64,000 nucleotides of DNA from Bacteroidales bacterium UBA3290 (GTDB lineage: Bacteria; Bacteroidota; Bacteroidia; Bacteroidales; UBA932): NCBI GenBank assembly GCA_002361615.1, contig DETK01000019.1:64749-128748 (forward strand). Direction: 5' to 3'. The notes below the pieces were generated by a model. It was not told the origin of the DNA and made no database searches. It worked only from the letters and a program-made list of their open reading frames with translations. Position numbers and translations under genes: made by a program. Every line of letters begins with the position of its first letter. Within the stretch, counting starts at the first letter, position 1. Below are positions 23,339 through 31,502 of this stretch, piece after piece.

Positions 23339-25325
23339 CTTTTACCTCCAGGATTTTGGTCAGCACCTCCTTGCTTCCGTCGGAATAAGCGATGATGGCC
23401 GAGATTTTATAGGATCCCGCCTTTTCAAAGCGGAACGTGTCGCCCGCGTACGGCTGGCTGTCGATGCTCCACGACACGGACGCGCGGTCGTCGTTCATGT
23501 TGAGCAGGAAAAGGCGGAACAACTCACCTGTATGCCAGACGCGGTCCAGTCCACCGATCAGCGGATAGTCGCTCAAACGGTCGAGTGCGCGGAATTCGAT
23601 GCGCTGCGTCCGGCCCTTGACATTCCAGCGGGTGTAATAGATTTCACAGAAATACGATTCACCCGGGACCAGGTCTTCGAACACATAGCTGGTCTGGCTG
23701 CCGGTATTCACCGTCTGGCTGGAAACCCCGTTGAGAATACCCCAGCGAAGTTCCCATTGGCCGGAAGAAGACTTGTCGCTCTGCCATTCCAGCAATGCGG
23801 AGATCTGGGCAGGGACGATCGACCAGCCCGTCACCACCGGAAGGTCCCAGCTGTCGTCGTTGACCACGTTGCACCGGATACCGTCGGCTTCACGGGTAAT
23901 GCCGGACAGGCCCAGGCCGATACCCTTCCCATTCCAGCCCGTCAGCGGGAAGTTGCTGGCTGAATGGATATCCCTGACATTGCGATAGCCCGGATAGAAG
24001 GCGTCCTTCACATCGAGGGCTTTGCCGGCATCGGAGCCGACAAAGACCGCACAGGGATGCGCGGCGCAACCGTTGACCGCATTGGCCGACCATCGCAGTC
24101 TCGCGTTCATCGAGCCGGCCATGTTGGTACTCTTGTCGATATGGTAGACCACCAGGCCTGTTCCGCCGATATAGGCGTCCCAGCGGTAACCGTCACGGAA
24201 TTCAAGCCAGAAATCCTCACCCGGAATACCGGAAGGCAACACGTACGCCTTCGATGCCTCCTGAACGGGCGGCACGACCAGTTCCTGCGGACGGCGGACC
24301 GTTTCCATCTGGGTCAGGCCGATCTGATGACGCTCGAACACGGTCAGGTACGGCGGTGTCCGGCCCTCGTTGTTGTAGTTGCCGTGGTCCATGATCGAAA
24401 GCGAACCGAAAAGGCCGTCGGAAGGGCCTTCCGTCAACCCATTGACATCATAGAGATCCTGGAGGCCGAGGAAATGGCAGTATTCGTGGCAGATGGTGCC
24501 GATACCGGCGAAATGATAGCCGGAAGGGCCTGTGTATTCGGAATAGAGCGAAAAGTTGGAGATCCGCATGCCGTCCAGATAGAAGCCCATATCGGAAATG
24601 TTCCACGACTGGGGCCACAGGGTGTTGTCGCCGCCGCCTTCGGCCTCGTTGTGGCCGGCGAACAAGAGGAAGACATTGTCCACCACACCGTCTCTGTCGA
24701 AGTCGTAGCGGGTGAAATCGACGCCGGCTGCATCGGCCGCTTCACAGGCGTGGACCACCAGTTGACGGATGTTCTTGTCGGTGACGCCGTCGAGGTTGGC
24801 ACCATAGAAGGACAGCGTGCCCGGTACGGTCACTACGTCACAGACCTCGAACGAGAAATTGCCGTATCCGTCAAGATTGTCTCGGAACCAGTCGAGGACG
24901 CTGCCCGTGGCGCCGTTCTCGGCGTAATACTGCTGGTTGAAGAGGTTATAGATGGTGCTGCGCGGAGTCGGGATGGTGAACTTCCGGTCGCTGAACTGGA
25001 CGGGGATAACGAGCGTCCGGACGGAAACAGGGGCCTTCGTGGCCAGGAACATCGACAAGGTGCCGCCCTCGGGATTAAGGTGCTTGATCGTCGTCCCTAC
25101 CGCGGGAAGGGAATCCGTCACGTGCCAGAAACCGCGGGCGTCCTGGAACACGGGGCGACCGTCGAGGGTCGTCTTCCAGGAACGGTTCTCATCGCCGTGG
25201 ATCCGGATGGTCAGCGTGGTGCCGTCAGGCTGGGTGACCGTGACCGGATACGGGTAGGCCTTCACTGCATGAAGTTGCAGCGAGAAGGCCGTCAGGGCCA
25301 GCAGGAGCAGGGCAATCCGTTTCAT
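23328..25325 (-). CDS. M6 family metalloprotease (immune inhibitor A-like)
   Basis: A 665-residue secreted zinc endopeptidase. Type I signal peptide (MKRIALLLLALTAFSLQLHA). The M6 catalytic site is HEYCHFLGLQD at 280-290 (His280, Glu281, His284, with Asp290 as third ligand in the HExxHxxGxxD form). A beta-sandwich region lies at about 500-600, with fibronectin-III-like sequence (SYVFEDLVPGESYFCEIYYTRW). Such proteins degrade extracellular or host proteins. The upstream region to the divergent glycosyltransferase holds five 10-bp repeats. Confidence 0.9.
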   Translation of the reverse strand: MKRIALLLLALTAFSLQLHAVKAYPYPVTVTQPDGTTLTIRIHGDENRSWKTTLDGRPVFQDARGFWHVTDSLPAVGTTIKHLNPEGGTLSMFLATKAPVSVRTLVIPVQFSDRKFTIPTPRSTIYNLFNQQYYAENGATGSVLDWFRDNLDGYGNFSFEVCDVVTVPGTLSFYGANLDGVTDKNIRQLVVHACEAADAAGVDFTRYDFDRDGVVDNVFLLFAGHNEAEGGGDNTLWPQSWNISDMGFYLDGMRISNFSLYSEYTGPSGYHFAGIGTICHEYCHFLGLQDLYDVNGLTEGPSDGLFGSLSIMDHGNYNNEGRTPPYLTVFERHQIGLTQMETVRRPQELVVPPVQEASKAYVLPSGIPGEDFWLEFRDGYRWDAYIGGTGLVVYHIDKSTNMAGSMNARLRWSANAVNGCAAHPCAVFVGSDAGKALDVKDAFYPGYRNVRDIHSASNFPLTGWNGKGIGLGLSGITREADGIRCNVVNDDSWDLPVVTGWSIVPAQISALLEWQSDKSSSGQWELRWGILNGVSSQTVNTGSQTSYVFEDLVPGESYFCEIYYTRWNVKGRTQRIEFRALDRLSDYPLIGGLDRVWHTGELFRLFLLNMNDDRASVSWSIDSQPYAGDTFRFEKAGSYKISAIIAYSDGSKEVLTKILEVKDGN

Positions 25326-25337
25326 TCCGTCGGCAAA

Positions 25338-25387
25338 CGTTTCGACGCGTTTTTACACGTTTATAAACGTTTCTACGCGTTTATACC
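25338..25387. repeat. Five tandem 10-bp repeats (CGTTTnnnnn)
   Basis: Units start at 25338, 25348, 25358, 25368 and 25378: CGTTTCGACG, CGTTTTTACA, CGTTTATAAA, CGTTTCTACG, CGTTTATACC. The period of one DNA helical turn places the CGTTT core on the same face. It lies 12 bp upstream of the M6 protease start, so it may be a regulator site, or a decayed array. Confidence 0.7.
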
Positions 25388-25442
25388 TAATTTCAAACTA
25401 CATAATTACAAAAAAATTTCGACTTCACCAAAAACTGTTTCG

Positions 25443-25450
25443 TAACTTTG
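25443..25450 (+). promoter_or_regulatory. -7 box of the GT2-LAB_N-GT39 operon
   Basis: TAACTTTG, 41 bp ahead of the first start codon of the operon. Confidence 0.5.
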
Positions 25451-25491
25451 CACGGTTTTCGCAACAAAAGGCCTGCCAGAACCCCAATTGC

Positions 25492-26226
25492 ATGAACCCT
25501 ACGGCTTCCTTCCAGTTTACCATCATCGTCCCGGTCTACAACGAACGGGAAGGCCTTCTCCGGCTGGAAAACAGCCTTGCCGCTTATCTGGAAAAAGCCC
25601 TGGTCCGGCCCGCCTGCGTCCTGCTGGTGGACGATGGTTCGACCGATGGCGGGAGCGCCCTGATCGAGGAGATCTGCGCCCGTCACACCGATTTCTTCTT
25701 CCTGCGCTTCGCCCGCAACTGTGGATTGAGCGCCGCCCTGAAAGCGGGGTTCGAGGCCTGTGAATCTCCTTACGCCGGCTATATCGACGCCGACCTGCAG
25801 ACCGATCCGGAAGACTTCAATCTGCTGCTTCCTTACGCAGCCGGATTCCCCCTGGTCATGGGCATCCGCGCCGAGCGCAAAGACAGCTTCGGAAAGCGTC
25901 TGATCTCCAGGATCGCCAACGCATCGCGGCGCCGCATCGTCCACGACACGGCGGCCGACACAGGCTGCCCGCTGAAAGTCCTGCAGACAGCTTATGCCCG
26001 GCAGCTCCCCAGCCTCAGCGGCATGCACCGCTTCCTTCCGGCCCTGATCGCCATGCAGGGCGGTTCCTATAAGCAAGTGCCGGTGCGGCACTATCCCCGC
26101 CAGGCCGGAAAGAGCAAATTCGGTCTTTCCAACCGCTTCTGGGGACCGATCCGCGACGCTTTCGGCTACCGCTGGTACCAGCGCCGCCTGTTCCGCTATA
26201 CCATTGAGCGCAGCAACCTGGACTGA
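25492..26226 (+). CDS. Undecaprenyl-phosphate sugar transferase-like GT2
   Basis: A 244-residue GT2 enzyme of the dolichol-phosphate-mannose synthase / ArnC type, without the C-terminal membrane helices of ArnC. Seen: IIVPVYNEREGL, VDDGSTDGG (about 43-51), ARNCGLSAALKAGFE, and YIDADLQTDPED with the DxD metal site (about 94-105). It likely loads a sugar onto a polyprenyl phosphate. First gene of a three-gene operon; its stop codon overlaps the start of the LAB_N gene by 1 bp. Confidence 0.85.
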   Translation: MNPTASFQFTIIVPVYNEREGLLRLENSLAAYLEKALVRPACVLLVDDGSTDGGSALIEEICARHTDFFFLRFARNCGLSAALKAGFEACESPYAGYIDADLQTDPEDFNLLLPYAAGFPLVMGIRAERKDSFGKRLISRIANASRRRIVHDTAADTGCPLKVLQTAYARQLPSLSGMHRFLPALIAMQGGSYKQVPVRHYPRQAGKSKFGLSNRFWGPIRDAFGYRWYQRRLFRYTIERSNLD

Positions 26227-26864
26227 TGGACAATCTCTGGATCTTCGCACTCGGACTTCTGGCGCAGGGACTCTTCTCTGCCCGGATGCTCGTGCAATGG
26301 ATCCTTTCAGAGAAAGCGCACAAAGTGGTCAATCCCACCTTGTTCTGGATCCTGAGCCTGGCCGCCTCGCTCCTATTCCTCTACTACGGCTGGCTTCGCA
26401 ACGATTTCGCACTGATGCTCGGCCAGGTGATCGGCTATTATGTCTACATCTGGAACCTCGGGAAGAAAGGCGTATGGGGCCGCATCGACAAGCCGCTGCG
26501 CATCGCTGTCCTGACTGTGCTGGTTTTGATTCCGCTTGCCGCTCTCAGCAGAATGGCCGGTAACTGGCCGGCCGTCTCCGAGGCACTCTTCCACAACGAC
26601 GCGATTCCGCGCTGGCTGCTCGTCCTCGGGACGGCCGGCCAGGTCGTCTTCTCGCTGCGCTTCCTCTATCAGGCGCTGTACTCCGCCCGCCGGGGCGAAT
26701 CGCTCCTGCCGGCCGGCTTCTGGACCATCAGCCTCATCGGAGCGGTCCTGATCCTGACCTACGGCATCCTGCGTCACGACCCTGTGGTGATCCTGGCCCA
26801 GTCCTGCGGACTGGTCACCTACATCCGCAACCTGATGTTATGGAAACAAGGCACGCGCGCATAA
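26226..26864 (+). CDS. Lipid-A-disaccharide synthase N-terminal-like (LAB_N) membrane protein
   Basis: A 212-residue protein with two copies of the LAB_N domain (residues about 8-75 and 125-205), each with two to three membrane helices and the pattern F/Y...LVQW...E....P..FW..SL (first copy ARMLVQWILSEKAHKVVNPTLFWILSL; second copy LRFLYQALYSARRGESLLPAGFWTISL). The domain also occurs at the front of LpxB-like proteins in some lineages. It sits between a polyprenyl-phosphate sugar transferase and a GT39 enzyme, an arrangement used to decorate lipid A. It overlaps the next gene by 25 bp. Confidence 0.87.
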   Translation: MDNLWIFALGLLAQGLFSARMLVQWILSEKAHKVVNPTLFWILSLAASLLFLYYGWLRNDFALMLGQVIGYYVYIWNLGKKGVWGRIDKPLRIAVLTVLVLIPLAALSRMAGNWPAVSEALFHNDAIPRWLLVLGTAGQVVFSLRFLYQALYSARRGESLLPAGFWTISLIGAVLILTYGILRHDPVVILAQSCGLVTYIRNLMLWKQGTRA

Positions 26865-27979
26865 TCCGGCTGCTGTCCGACCAGCGGGTACGGCTGGGAC
26901 TCTATCTGCTGCTCCTGCTCCCGCTCCTGCTGCGGCGCGACATCACGCCCGAAAACGAACTCAAATACCTGCAGATCGCGGACGAAGCACTGCGCGACGG
27001 GCATTTCTGGTGCCTGTTTCTCGATGGTGCGGCCTATGCCGATAAACCGCCGCTCTACCTCTGGATCGTAATGGGACTGCGGCGTTTGCTGGGCTTCCAC
27101 TGCATTCCGCTGCTGGAACTGTTCTCGCTGTTGCCGGCTTTCGGCATCCTGGTCGTCTTCGACCGCTGGTGCGGCGTTTCGATGCAATTGCGCTGGCGGG
27201 TCGCGGCGGAAGCCGCCCTGCTGACCACCGCCTATTTCCTGGGCGGGGCCGTCGTGCTCCGGATGGACATGCTGATGGTTTTCTTCATCACAGTGGCGAT
27301 GCGTCTTTTCTGGAAGATCGACCAGGGGGACACCCGGCCCGCGCTGCGATGGGCTTTTGCCTTTTCCGTGTTCATGGCCATCTTTTCAAAGGGACCGGTA
27401 GGCTTCCTCTTCCCGCTAGCCGGCATTTTCGTCTGGCTTGGACGTGAAAAACGTCTGCGTGACTTCGGCAGGGCGTGGGGCTGGCGTACCTGGCTCGTCC
27501 TGGTCGTGCTCTGCGGTATCTGGTGGGGCTGCGCCTGGCTGGAAGGCGGCGGGGCCTATCTCGACAACCTGCTTATCCACCAGACAGTTGACCGGGCCGT
27601 GAACGCGTTCCACCACAACCGGCCCTGGTACTACTACCTCTATACCATCTGGTACGCAATGGGACCGTGGGCCTTGCTTACAATTCCCGTATCGACCTGG
27701 GGAGCTGTCAAAAAGATAGGGATGGAACCGCTGGTGCGTTTTTTCCTGACCATCTCGGCGACCTTCTTCCTCATGCTGTCGGTCTTCAGCTCCAAACTTC
27801 AGATCTACCTGCTTCCGCTTTTCGGCTTCGTGAATTATGCGGCCTTCCTGATCCTGCAGGCAGCCGACACGCCGCAGCGGCGCTGGCCGGGAATCCTACG
27901 CAAGGTAGTGTACGGCGTGGCGGCGGCGATGCTCCTGCTCTGCGTGGCGGCAGGGTTCTTTTTCCCCGACATTTTTTGA
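26840..27979 (+). CDS. Glycosyltransferase family 39 (ArnT-like), short form
   Basis: A 379-residue multi-pass membrane protein. The PMT/ArnT hallmark is the N-terminal periplasmic-loop acid pair in RDITPENELKYLQIADEAL (about 33-51), followed by AYADKPPLYLW (about 64-74) and a series of hydrophobic helices to the end. ArnT moves a sugar from undecaprenyl phosphate to lipid A in the periplasm. At 379 residues it lacks the C-terminal periplasmic domain of ArnT (about 550), which may be normal for the group. Third in the operon with the two preceding genes. Confidence 0.82.
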   Translation: METRHARIIRLLSDQRVRLGLYLLLLLPLLLRRDITPENELKYLQIADEALRDGHFWCLFLDGAAYADKPPLYLWIVMGLRRLLGFHCIPLLELFSLLPAFGILVVFDRWCGVSMQLRWRVAAEAALLTTAYFLGGAVVLRMDMLMVFFITVAMRLFWKIDQGDTRPALRWAFAFSVFMAIFSKGPVGFLFPLAGIFVWLGREKRLRDFGRAWGWRTWLVLVVLCGIWWGCAWLEGGGAYLDNLLIHQTVDRAVNAFHHNRPWYYYLYTIWYAMGPWALLTIPVSTWGAVKKIGMEPLVRFFLTISATFFLMLSVFSSKLQIYLLPLFGFVNYAAFLILQAADTPQRRWPGILRKVVYGVAAAMLLLCVAAGFFFPDIF

Positions 27980-28011
27980 ATTTTTTCTGGCCAACGAGGG
28001 GTACAAATTGT

Positions 28012-28019
28012 TATTTTTG
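28012..28019 (+). promoter_or_regulatory. alr: -7 box of alr
   Basis: TATTTTTG at 28012-28019, 23 bp ahead of the ATG. Confidence 0.5.
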
Positions 28020-28042
28020 TACGATTAATAGCATTGGATACA

Positions 28043-29152
28043 ATGGCACAGAATCCCCCGCTCGCACGACTTGAACTCAGCCGCAGCGGTATCAAAAACA
28101 ACTTCCAGCATTTCCGTTCCCTTCTCAAACCGGAGACCCGGATCCTGATCCTGGTCAAAGCCAACGGCTACGGCCACGGCGCCGTCCCTTTCGCCCGCGA
28201 GATGGAGCAACTGGGCGCCGCCTACCTCGGCGTCGCTCTCCCCGGAGAAGGCGTGGAACTCCGCAAGGCAGGCATCGACCTGCCCATCCTCGTACTCACG
28301 ACGGGCACCGACGACTACCCGGAGATGATCCGCTACGGGCTCGAGCCCGGTATCCCCGACCTGTTCGCCCTGACGCGCCTCAGGGAAGAACTCCGCAAGG
28401 CAGGACGAAGAGACTATCCTGTCCACATCAACATCGACACCGGCATGCACCGGCTGGGCTTCATGGAACGGGAAATCCCCGGTCTGATCGACTTCCTGGC
28501 CGAAAGCCCTGAAATCCATATCGAAGGCCTCTATACCCACCTGGCCGCCTCCGACGAGAAGCAGCACGACGAATTCACCCTCGGACAGATCGCCCTCTAC
28601 GAGAAGCTCAGCACACAGATCATGGCGCACCTGCCCTACAAGCCGCTCCGCCACGTGCTCAATTCCGCCGGCATCGAGCGCTTCACGCAGTATCAGTACG
28701 ATATGGTCCGGCTGGGCATCGGCATCTACGGCATCAGCGCCGTTTCCGATCCGGGTCTCAAACCCGCTGCCTTCTACCGCTGCCCGATCCTCCAGATCAA
28801 GGACCTCCTTCCGGAAGACGGAACCGTCGGCTACGGCCGCCACGGCAAGCTCGGTCCCGGCGTCACCCGTTCAGCCACCCTGTGCGTCGGCTATGCGGAC
28901 GGCATCAACCGGCATCTTGGCTGCGGCAACGCCAGCTTCGAGGTCAACGGACACCTGGCGCCCACCCTCGGCAACATCTGCATGGACATGTGCATGATCG
29001 ACGTGACCGGCATCGACTGCAAGGAAGGGGACATGGTCACCATTTTCGGCGACAAGCCGACGGCCGGCGAACTGGCAAAGATCCTCGACACGATTCCCTA
29101 CGAGATCTTCACCTCCGTGCCCCGGCGGGTCAATCGCACGATTGTAGATTAA
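28043..29152 (+). CDS. alr: Alanine racemase
   Basis: A 369-residue PLP enzyme that makes D-alanine for peptidoglycan. The PLP lysine is K39 in LVKANGYGHGA, and the catalytic tyrosine motif is CVGYADGINR near residue 286. The TB barrel domain (to about 240) and C-terminal beta domain with NICMDMCMID are complete. The ATG is preferred over a TTG 9 bp upstream in frame. Confidence 0.95.
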   Translation: MAQNPPLARLELSRSGIKNNFQHFRSLLKPETRILILVKANGYGHGAVPFAREMEQLGAAYLGVALPGEGVELRKAGIDLPILVLTTGTDDYPEMIRYGLEPGIPDLFALTRLREELRKAGRRDYPVHINIDTGMHRLGFMEREIPGLIDFLAESPEIHIEGLYTHLAASDEKQHDEFTLGQIALYEKLSTQIMAHLPYKPLRHVLNSAGIERFTQYQYDMVRLGIGIYGISAVSDPGLKPAAFYRCPILQIKDLLPEDGTVGYGRHGKLGPGVTRSATLCVGYADGINRHLGCGNASFEVNGHLAPTLGNICMDMCMIDVTGIDCKEGDMVTIFGDKPTAGELAKILDTIPYEIFTSVPRRVNRTIVD

Positions 29153-29168
29153 ATTTTTAAAAATTTTA

Positions 29169-29197
29169 TTGTATTTCGATATTTATTTATATATTTG
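29169..29197 (+). promoter_or_regulatory. Promoter of the 244-residue membrane protein gene
   Basis: TTG at 29169-29171, 18-bp spacer, TATATTTG at 29190-29197, in a very AT-rich stretch. Confidence 0.6.
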
Positions 29198-29232
29198 CAT
29201 AAAATTTTTAATCCACTAATACCTGAATCACT

Positions 29233-29967
29233 ATGGCAACTGAGAAACTCGACATCGTGAAGACCATCGGAGACGGCATCCGCTATGGCCTGAAGAACTT
29301 CTTCCCTCTCTTGCTGATGGTCATCCTCTACATCGTGACTGTCTGGATCCCCTACCTCAACGTCGGCACCACCATTGGTCTTTATAAAGCCGTCATCGGC
29401 ATCGGACGCGGTGAAACCATCGATCCGACTTCGATCTTCGCCAAGGAGAATTTCCACAACCTGAGCGGGCTCTTCCTGCTGCTGGGTCTGCTCTACATCG
29501 GCACAGTCGTCGCCATGATGTTCATGCTCATTCCGGGCATCGTGATGGGCATCGCCTGGGGCTTCGCCATCTATTTCTTCCTCGACAAGAAGGTCTCCCC
29601 GCTCAAGTCGCTCCAGCTGAGCTATGACACCACCTATGGCAACAAGTGGCGCATCTTCTTCGTGGAATTCCTCACCGCACTCGCCATCGGCCTCGTCTGC
29701 GGCCTCCTGGGAGCCATCCCGAAAGCCGGTACCGTCCTGGCCATCCTGGGTGCCTTCCTCTGCAGCGCCATCGCCGTGGCCATCGAAGGTGTGATGTACG
29801 ATTTCTTCTCCAAGAAAGCCGACGCCATCCTCGCCGAGCATCCGCACGGCCGCGGCCGCTGCTGCCACGGTGAAGAAGCAGCCGCTGAAGCTGCTGAAAC
29901 CGCTGAAACCGTCGAAACCGTCGAAATCGTCGAAGAAGCCATCGACGACGTCCAGACCGAAGCGTAA
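29233..29967 (+). CDS. Polytopic membrane protein with acidic Ala/Glu/Thr tail
   Basis: A 244-residue protein with about four hydrophobic helices (about 22-45, 76-118, 136-160, 167-190). A short histidine/cysteine-rich stretch follows (HPHGRGRCCHG near 203-213), and the tail is made of EAAxAETAETVETVEIVEEA-like heptad-style repeats. It resembles glycerophosphoryl-diester-type or DUF4013-like integral proteins but is not recognised with confidence. Its own promoter and a strong terminator show that it is a single-gene unit. Confidence 0.6.
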   Translation: MATEKLDIVKTIGDGIRYGLKNFFPLLLMVILYIVTVWIPYLNVGTTIGLYKAVIGIGRGETIDPTSIFAKENFHNLSGLFLLLGLLYIGTVVAMMFMLIPGIVMGIAWGFAIYFFLDKKVSPLKSLQLSYDTTYGNKWRIFFVEFLTALAIGLVCGLLGAIPKAGTVLAILGAFLCSAIAVAIEGVMYDFFSKKADAILAEHPHGRGRCCHGEEAAAEAAETAETVETVEIVEEAIDDVQTEA

Positions 29968-30010
29968 GCCTGCCTGGAGGACAACTATCTGATAAACAGC
30001 GATTAGCTTA

Positions 30011-30046
30011 AACCTGCCCCTGTTATGGAAACAGGGGCAGGTTTTT
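30011..30046 (+). terminator. Intrinsic terminator
   Basis: AACCTGCCCCTG (30011-30022) pairs perfectly over 12 bp with CAGGGGCAGGTT (30032-30043), followed by TTTATT. Confidence 0.9.
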
Positions 30047-30114
30047 ATTATCGCCAGACTATCACCGCTTTAGTCGCCAGCGCTCAAATACCCCCTCTCA
30101 AAAGCCGCCGGGAA

Positions 30115-30221
30115 CTGGAGCCAAAGTGCCTGACATACAGCAAATAACGTAATCTTACCCTCCTGCCCAACAGGAGGGCAAGATTGCACAAAATGCTGTT
30201 AATCAGCAGAAAAGGCTCCAG
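30115..30221. repeat. REP-like palindromic unit upstream of the RAYT gene
   Basis: Outer inverted ends CTGGAGCC (30115-30122) and GGCTCCAG (30214-30221) enclose a strong hairpin AATCTTaCCCTCCTG / CAGGAGGGcAAGATT (30151-30185). AAAGTGCCTGA (30123-30133) recurs downstream of the transposase at 31419-31429. This accounts for most of the 353-bp gap from 29968 to 30320, together with the terminator at 30011-30046; no gene is seen there. Confidence 0.65.
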
Positions 30222-30320
30222 CGAGAGAAAAGACAAGGCCCGCATCCTCTTTGGCAAAAAAATAATTTGGAGAAGGCTATCAGCCGACAGTATATTTGTA
30301 GAATAAAAATAAGTTGAGAT

Positions 30321-31250
30321 ATGAGGGGAAGGATTTCTTTCAGGCCGGGGGCCATTCAGCACATCTATCAAAACACAGTTGACGGTGTCCTGATCTTTTA
30401 TTCCCGTTGGGATGCCCTGGTCTTCTTTACGACATTATCTGTCGCTGCGCGGCGCTACGATATCCGTATCCTGGGCGTCTGTCTGATGGCCGACCACATC
30501 CACATACTGGCGGAGGCGCCCTGCAAGAAGATACTCGACAGTTTCGTCTGCCTCTATACAAGCTGGTTTGTCCGGCAATACAACAAGTGGTATGGCCTGA
30601 CGGGGTCCCTGTTCAATCCCAGATACGGTCTGGCCTCGAAAGTGACGGACAAAGACATCCGCAGTGCCATCGCCTATCTGTACAACAATCCTGTTGAAAG
30701 GCAGCTTTGCAGACGGGCAGAGCAGGCGCATTGGAATTTACTGGCTTATGCCGATAATCCCTACCCTTTTTCTCAACCCATCCGGCTGGACAAGGCGCGT
30801 GCGCCGATGCGCAGGGCAGTCGAAGAAGTCAGGGCTGCCCGCAAGGAAGACCGTCCCCTGAACCATGCCCAGCTGAAAAGGATAACGGCCAAACTGAATC
30901 CGCTTGAACAGCAGCAACTGACAGATTTCATCATCACTTCCTACAATTGTGTGGATTATCCGGATCTGTTCTACCGCTTCGGTGATTACACATCCCTGAT
31001 CACTGCCATCCATACGACGGCAGGCAGTGAATACGCAATAAGGGAAGATTTTGTCGGGCGATCCGACACGATCTACAGACAGATAACGGAATTCCTGCTT
31101 CAATCGCACAGGATCGGCAGCATCGAGGAACTGCTCAGACTGCCTATGGAAGAACGACTCGGGATGGTCGCGCCCCTGAACCTCCGGACAGGAGCGTGGC
31201 GACGCCAGATTGAAAAGTATCTCCATCTCCCGCCGGGCAGACAAGGATGA
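30321..31250 (+). CDS. REP-associated tyrosine transposase (RAYT, Y1_Tnp/HUH)
   Basis: A 309-residue IS200-like HUH transposase. The HUH pair is DHIHIL (H59, H61), the likely nucleophile tyrosine is Y87 in RQYNKWYG, and YNNPV (121-125) matches the RAYT NNPV signature. A long C-terminal domain (about 150-309) extends beyond the core. RAYTs are single-copy domesticated transposases that nick and mobilise REP palindromes. Palindromic units flank it on both sides, and no terminal ends of a classic IS are visible, which supports RAYT over a mobile IS200. Confidence 0.88.
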   Translation: MRGRISFRPGAIQHIYQNTVDGVLIFYSRWDALVFFTTLSVAARRYDIRILGVCLMADHIHILAEAPCKKILDSFVCLYTSWFVRQYNKWYGLTGSLFNPRYGLASKVTDKDIRSAIAYLYNNPVERQLCRRAEQAHWNLLAYADNPYPFSQPIRLDKARAPMRRAVEEVRAARKEDRPLNHAQLKRITAKLNPLEQQQLTDFIITSYNCVDYPDLFYRFGDYTSLITAIHTTAGSEYAIREDFVGRSDTIYRQITEFLLQSHRIGSIEELLRLPMEERLGMVAPLNLRTGAWRRQIEKYLHLPPGRQG

Positions 31251-31269
31251 GCCTGGCGCAAGCCATTGA

Positions 31270-31384
31270 GAAGCTGGAGCTCAATCTATTGAATTTCAGC
31301 ATAGTATTCAACACAGCCCACCCTTTGCCACTGGGGGCTGATAACAGCAACTCGCTAATAGACAGTTGATTATCTTCCAGCTTC
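31270..31384. repeat. REP-like palindromic unit downstream of the RAYT gene
   Basis: GAAGCTGGA (31270-31278) and TCCAGCTTC (31376-31384) form the outer inverted ends, with an inner CAGCCC / GGGCTG pair (31314-31319 and 31335-31340). The plan (outer arms around a hairpin) is like that of the upstream unit. It fills most of the gap to the MMPL promoter. Confidence 0.55.
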
Positions 31385-31436
31385 ACGCTCGACGGTGCCA
31401 TACATCACACTGACAGCAAAAGTGCCTGATTATTAG

Positions 31437-31467
31437 TTGCTGAAATGCTGAATTAGTCTTAAATTTG
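31437..31467 (+). promoter_or_regulatory. Promoter of the MMPL-FakA-FakB-PlsX-AcpP operon
   Basis: TTG at 31437-31439, 20-bp spacer, TAAATTTG at 31460-31467: a near-ideal Bacteroidetes promoter. The leader ahead of the first ATG contains AGGAGAG. Confidence 0.7.
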
Positions 31468-31502
31468 CAAGATTTTTTGAACTATCTGTACAGGAGAGAA
31501 GA

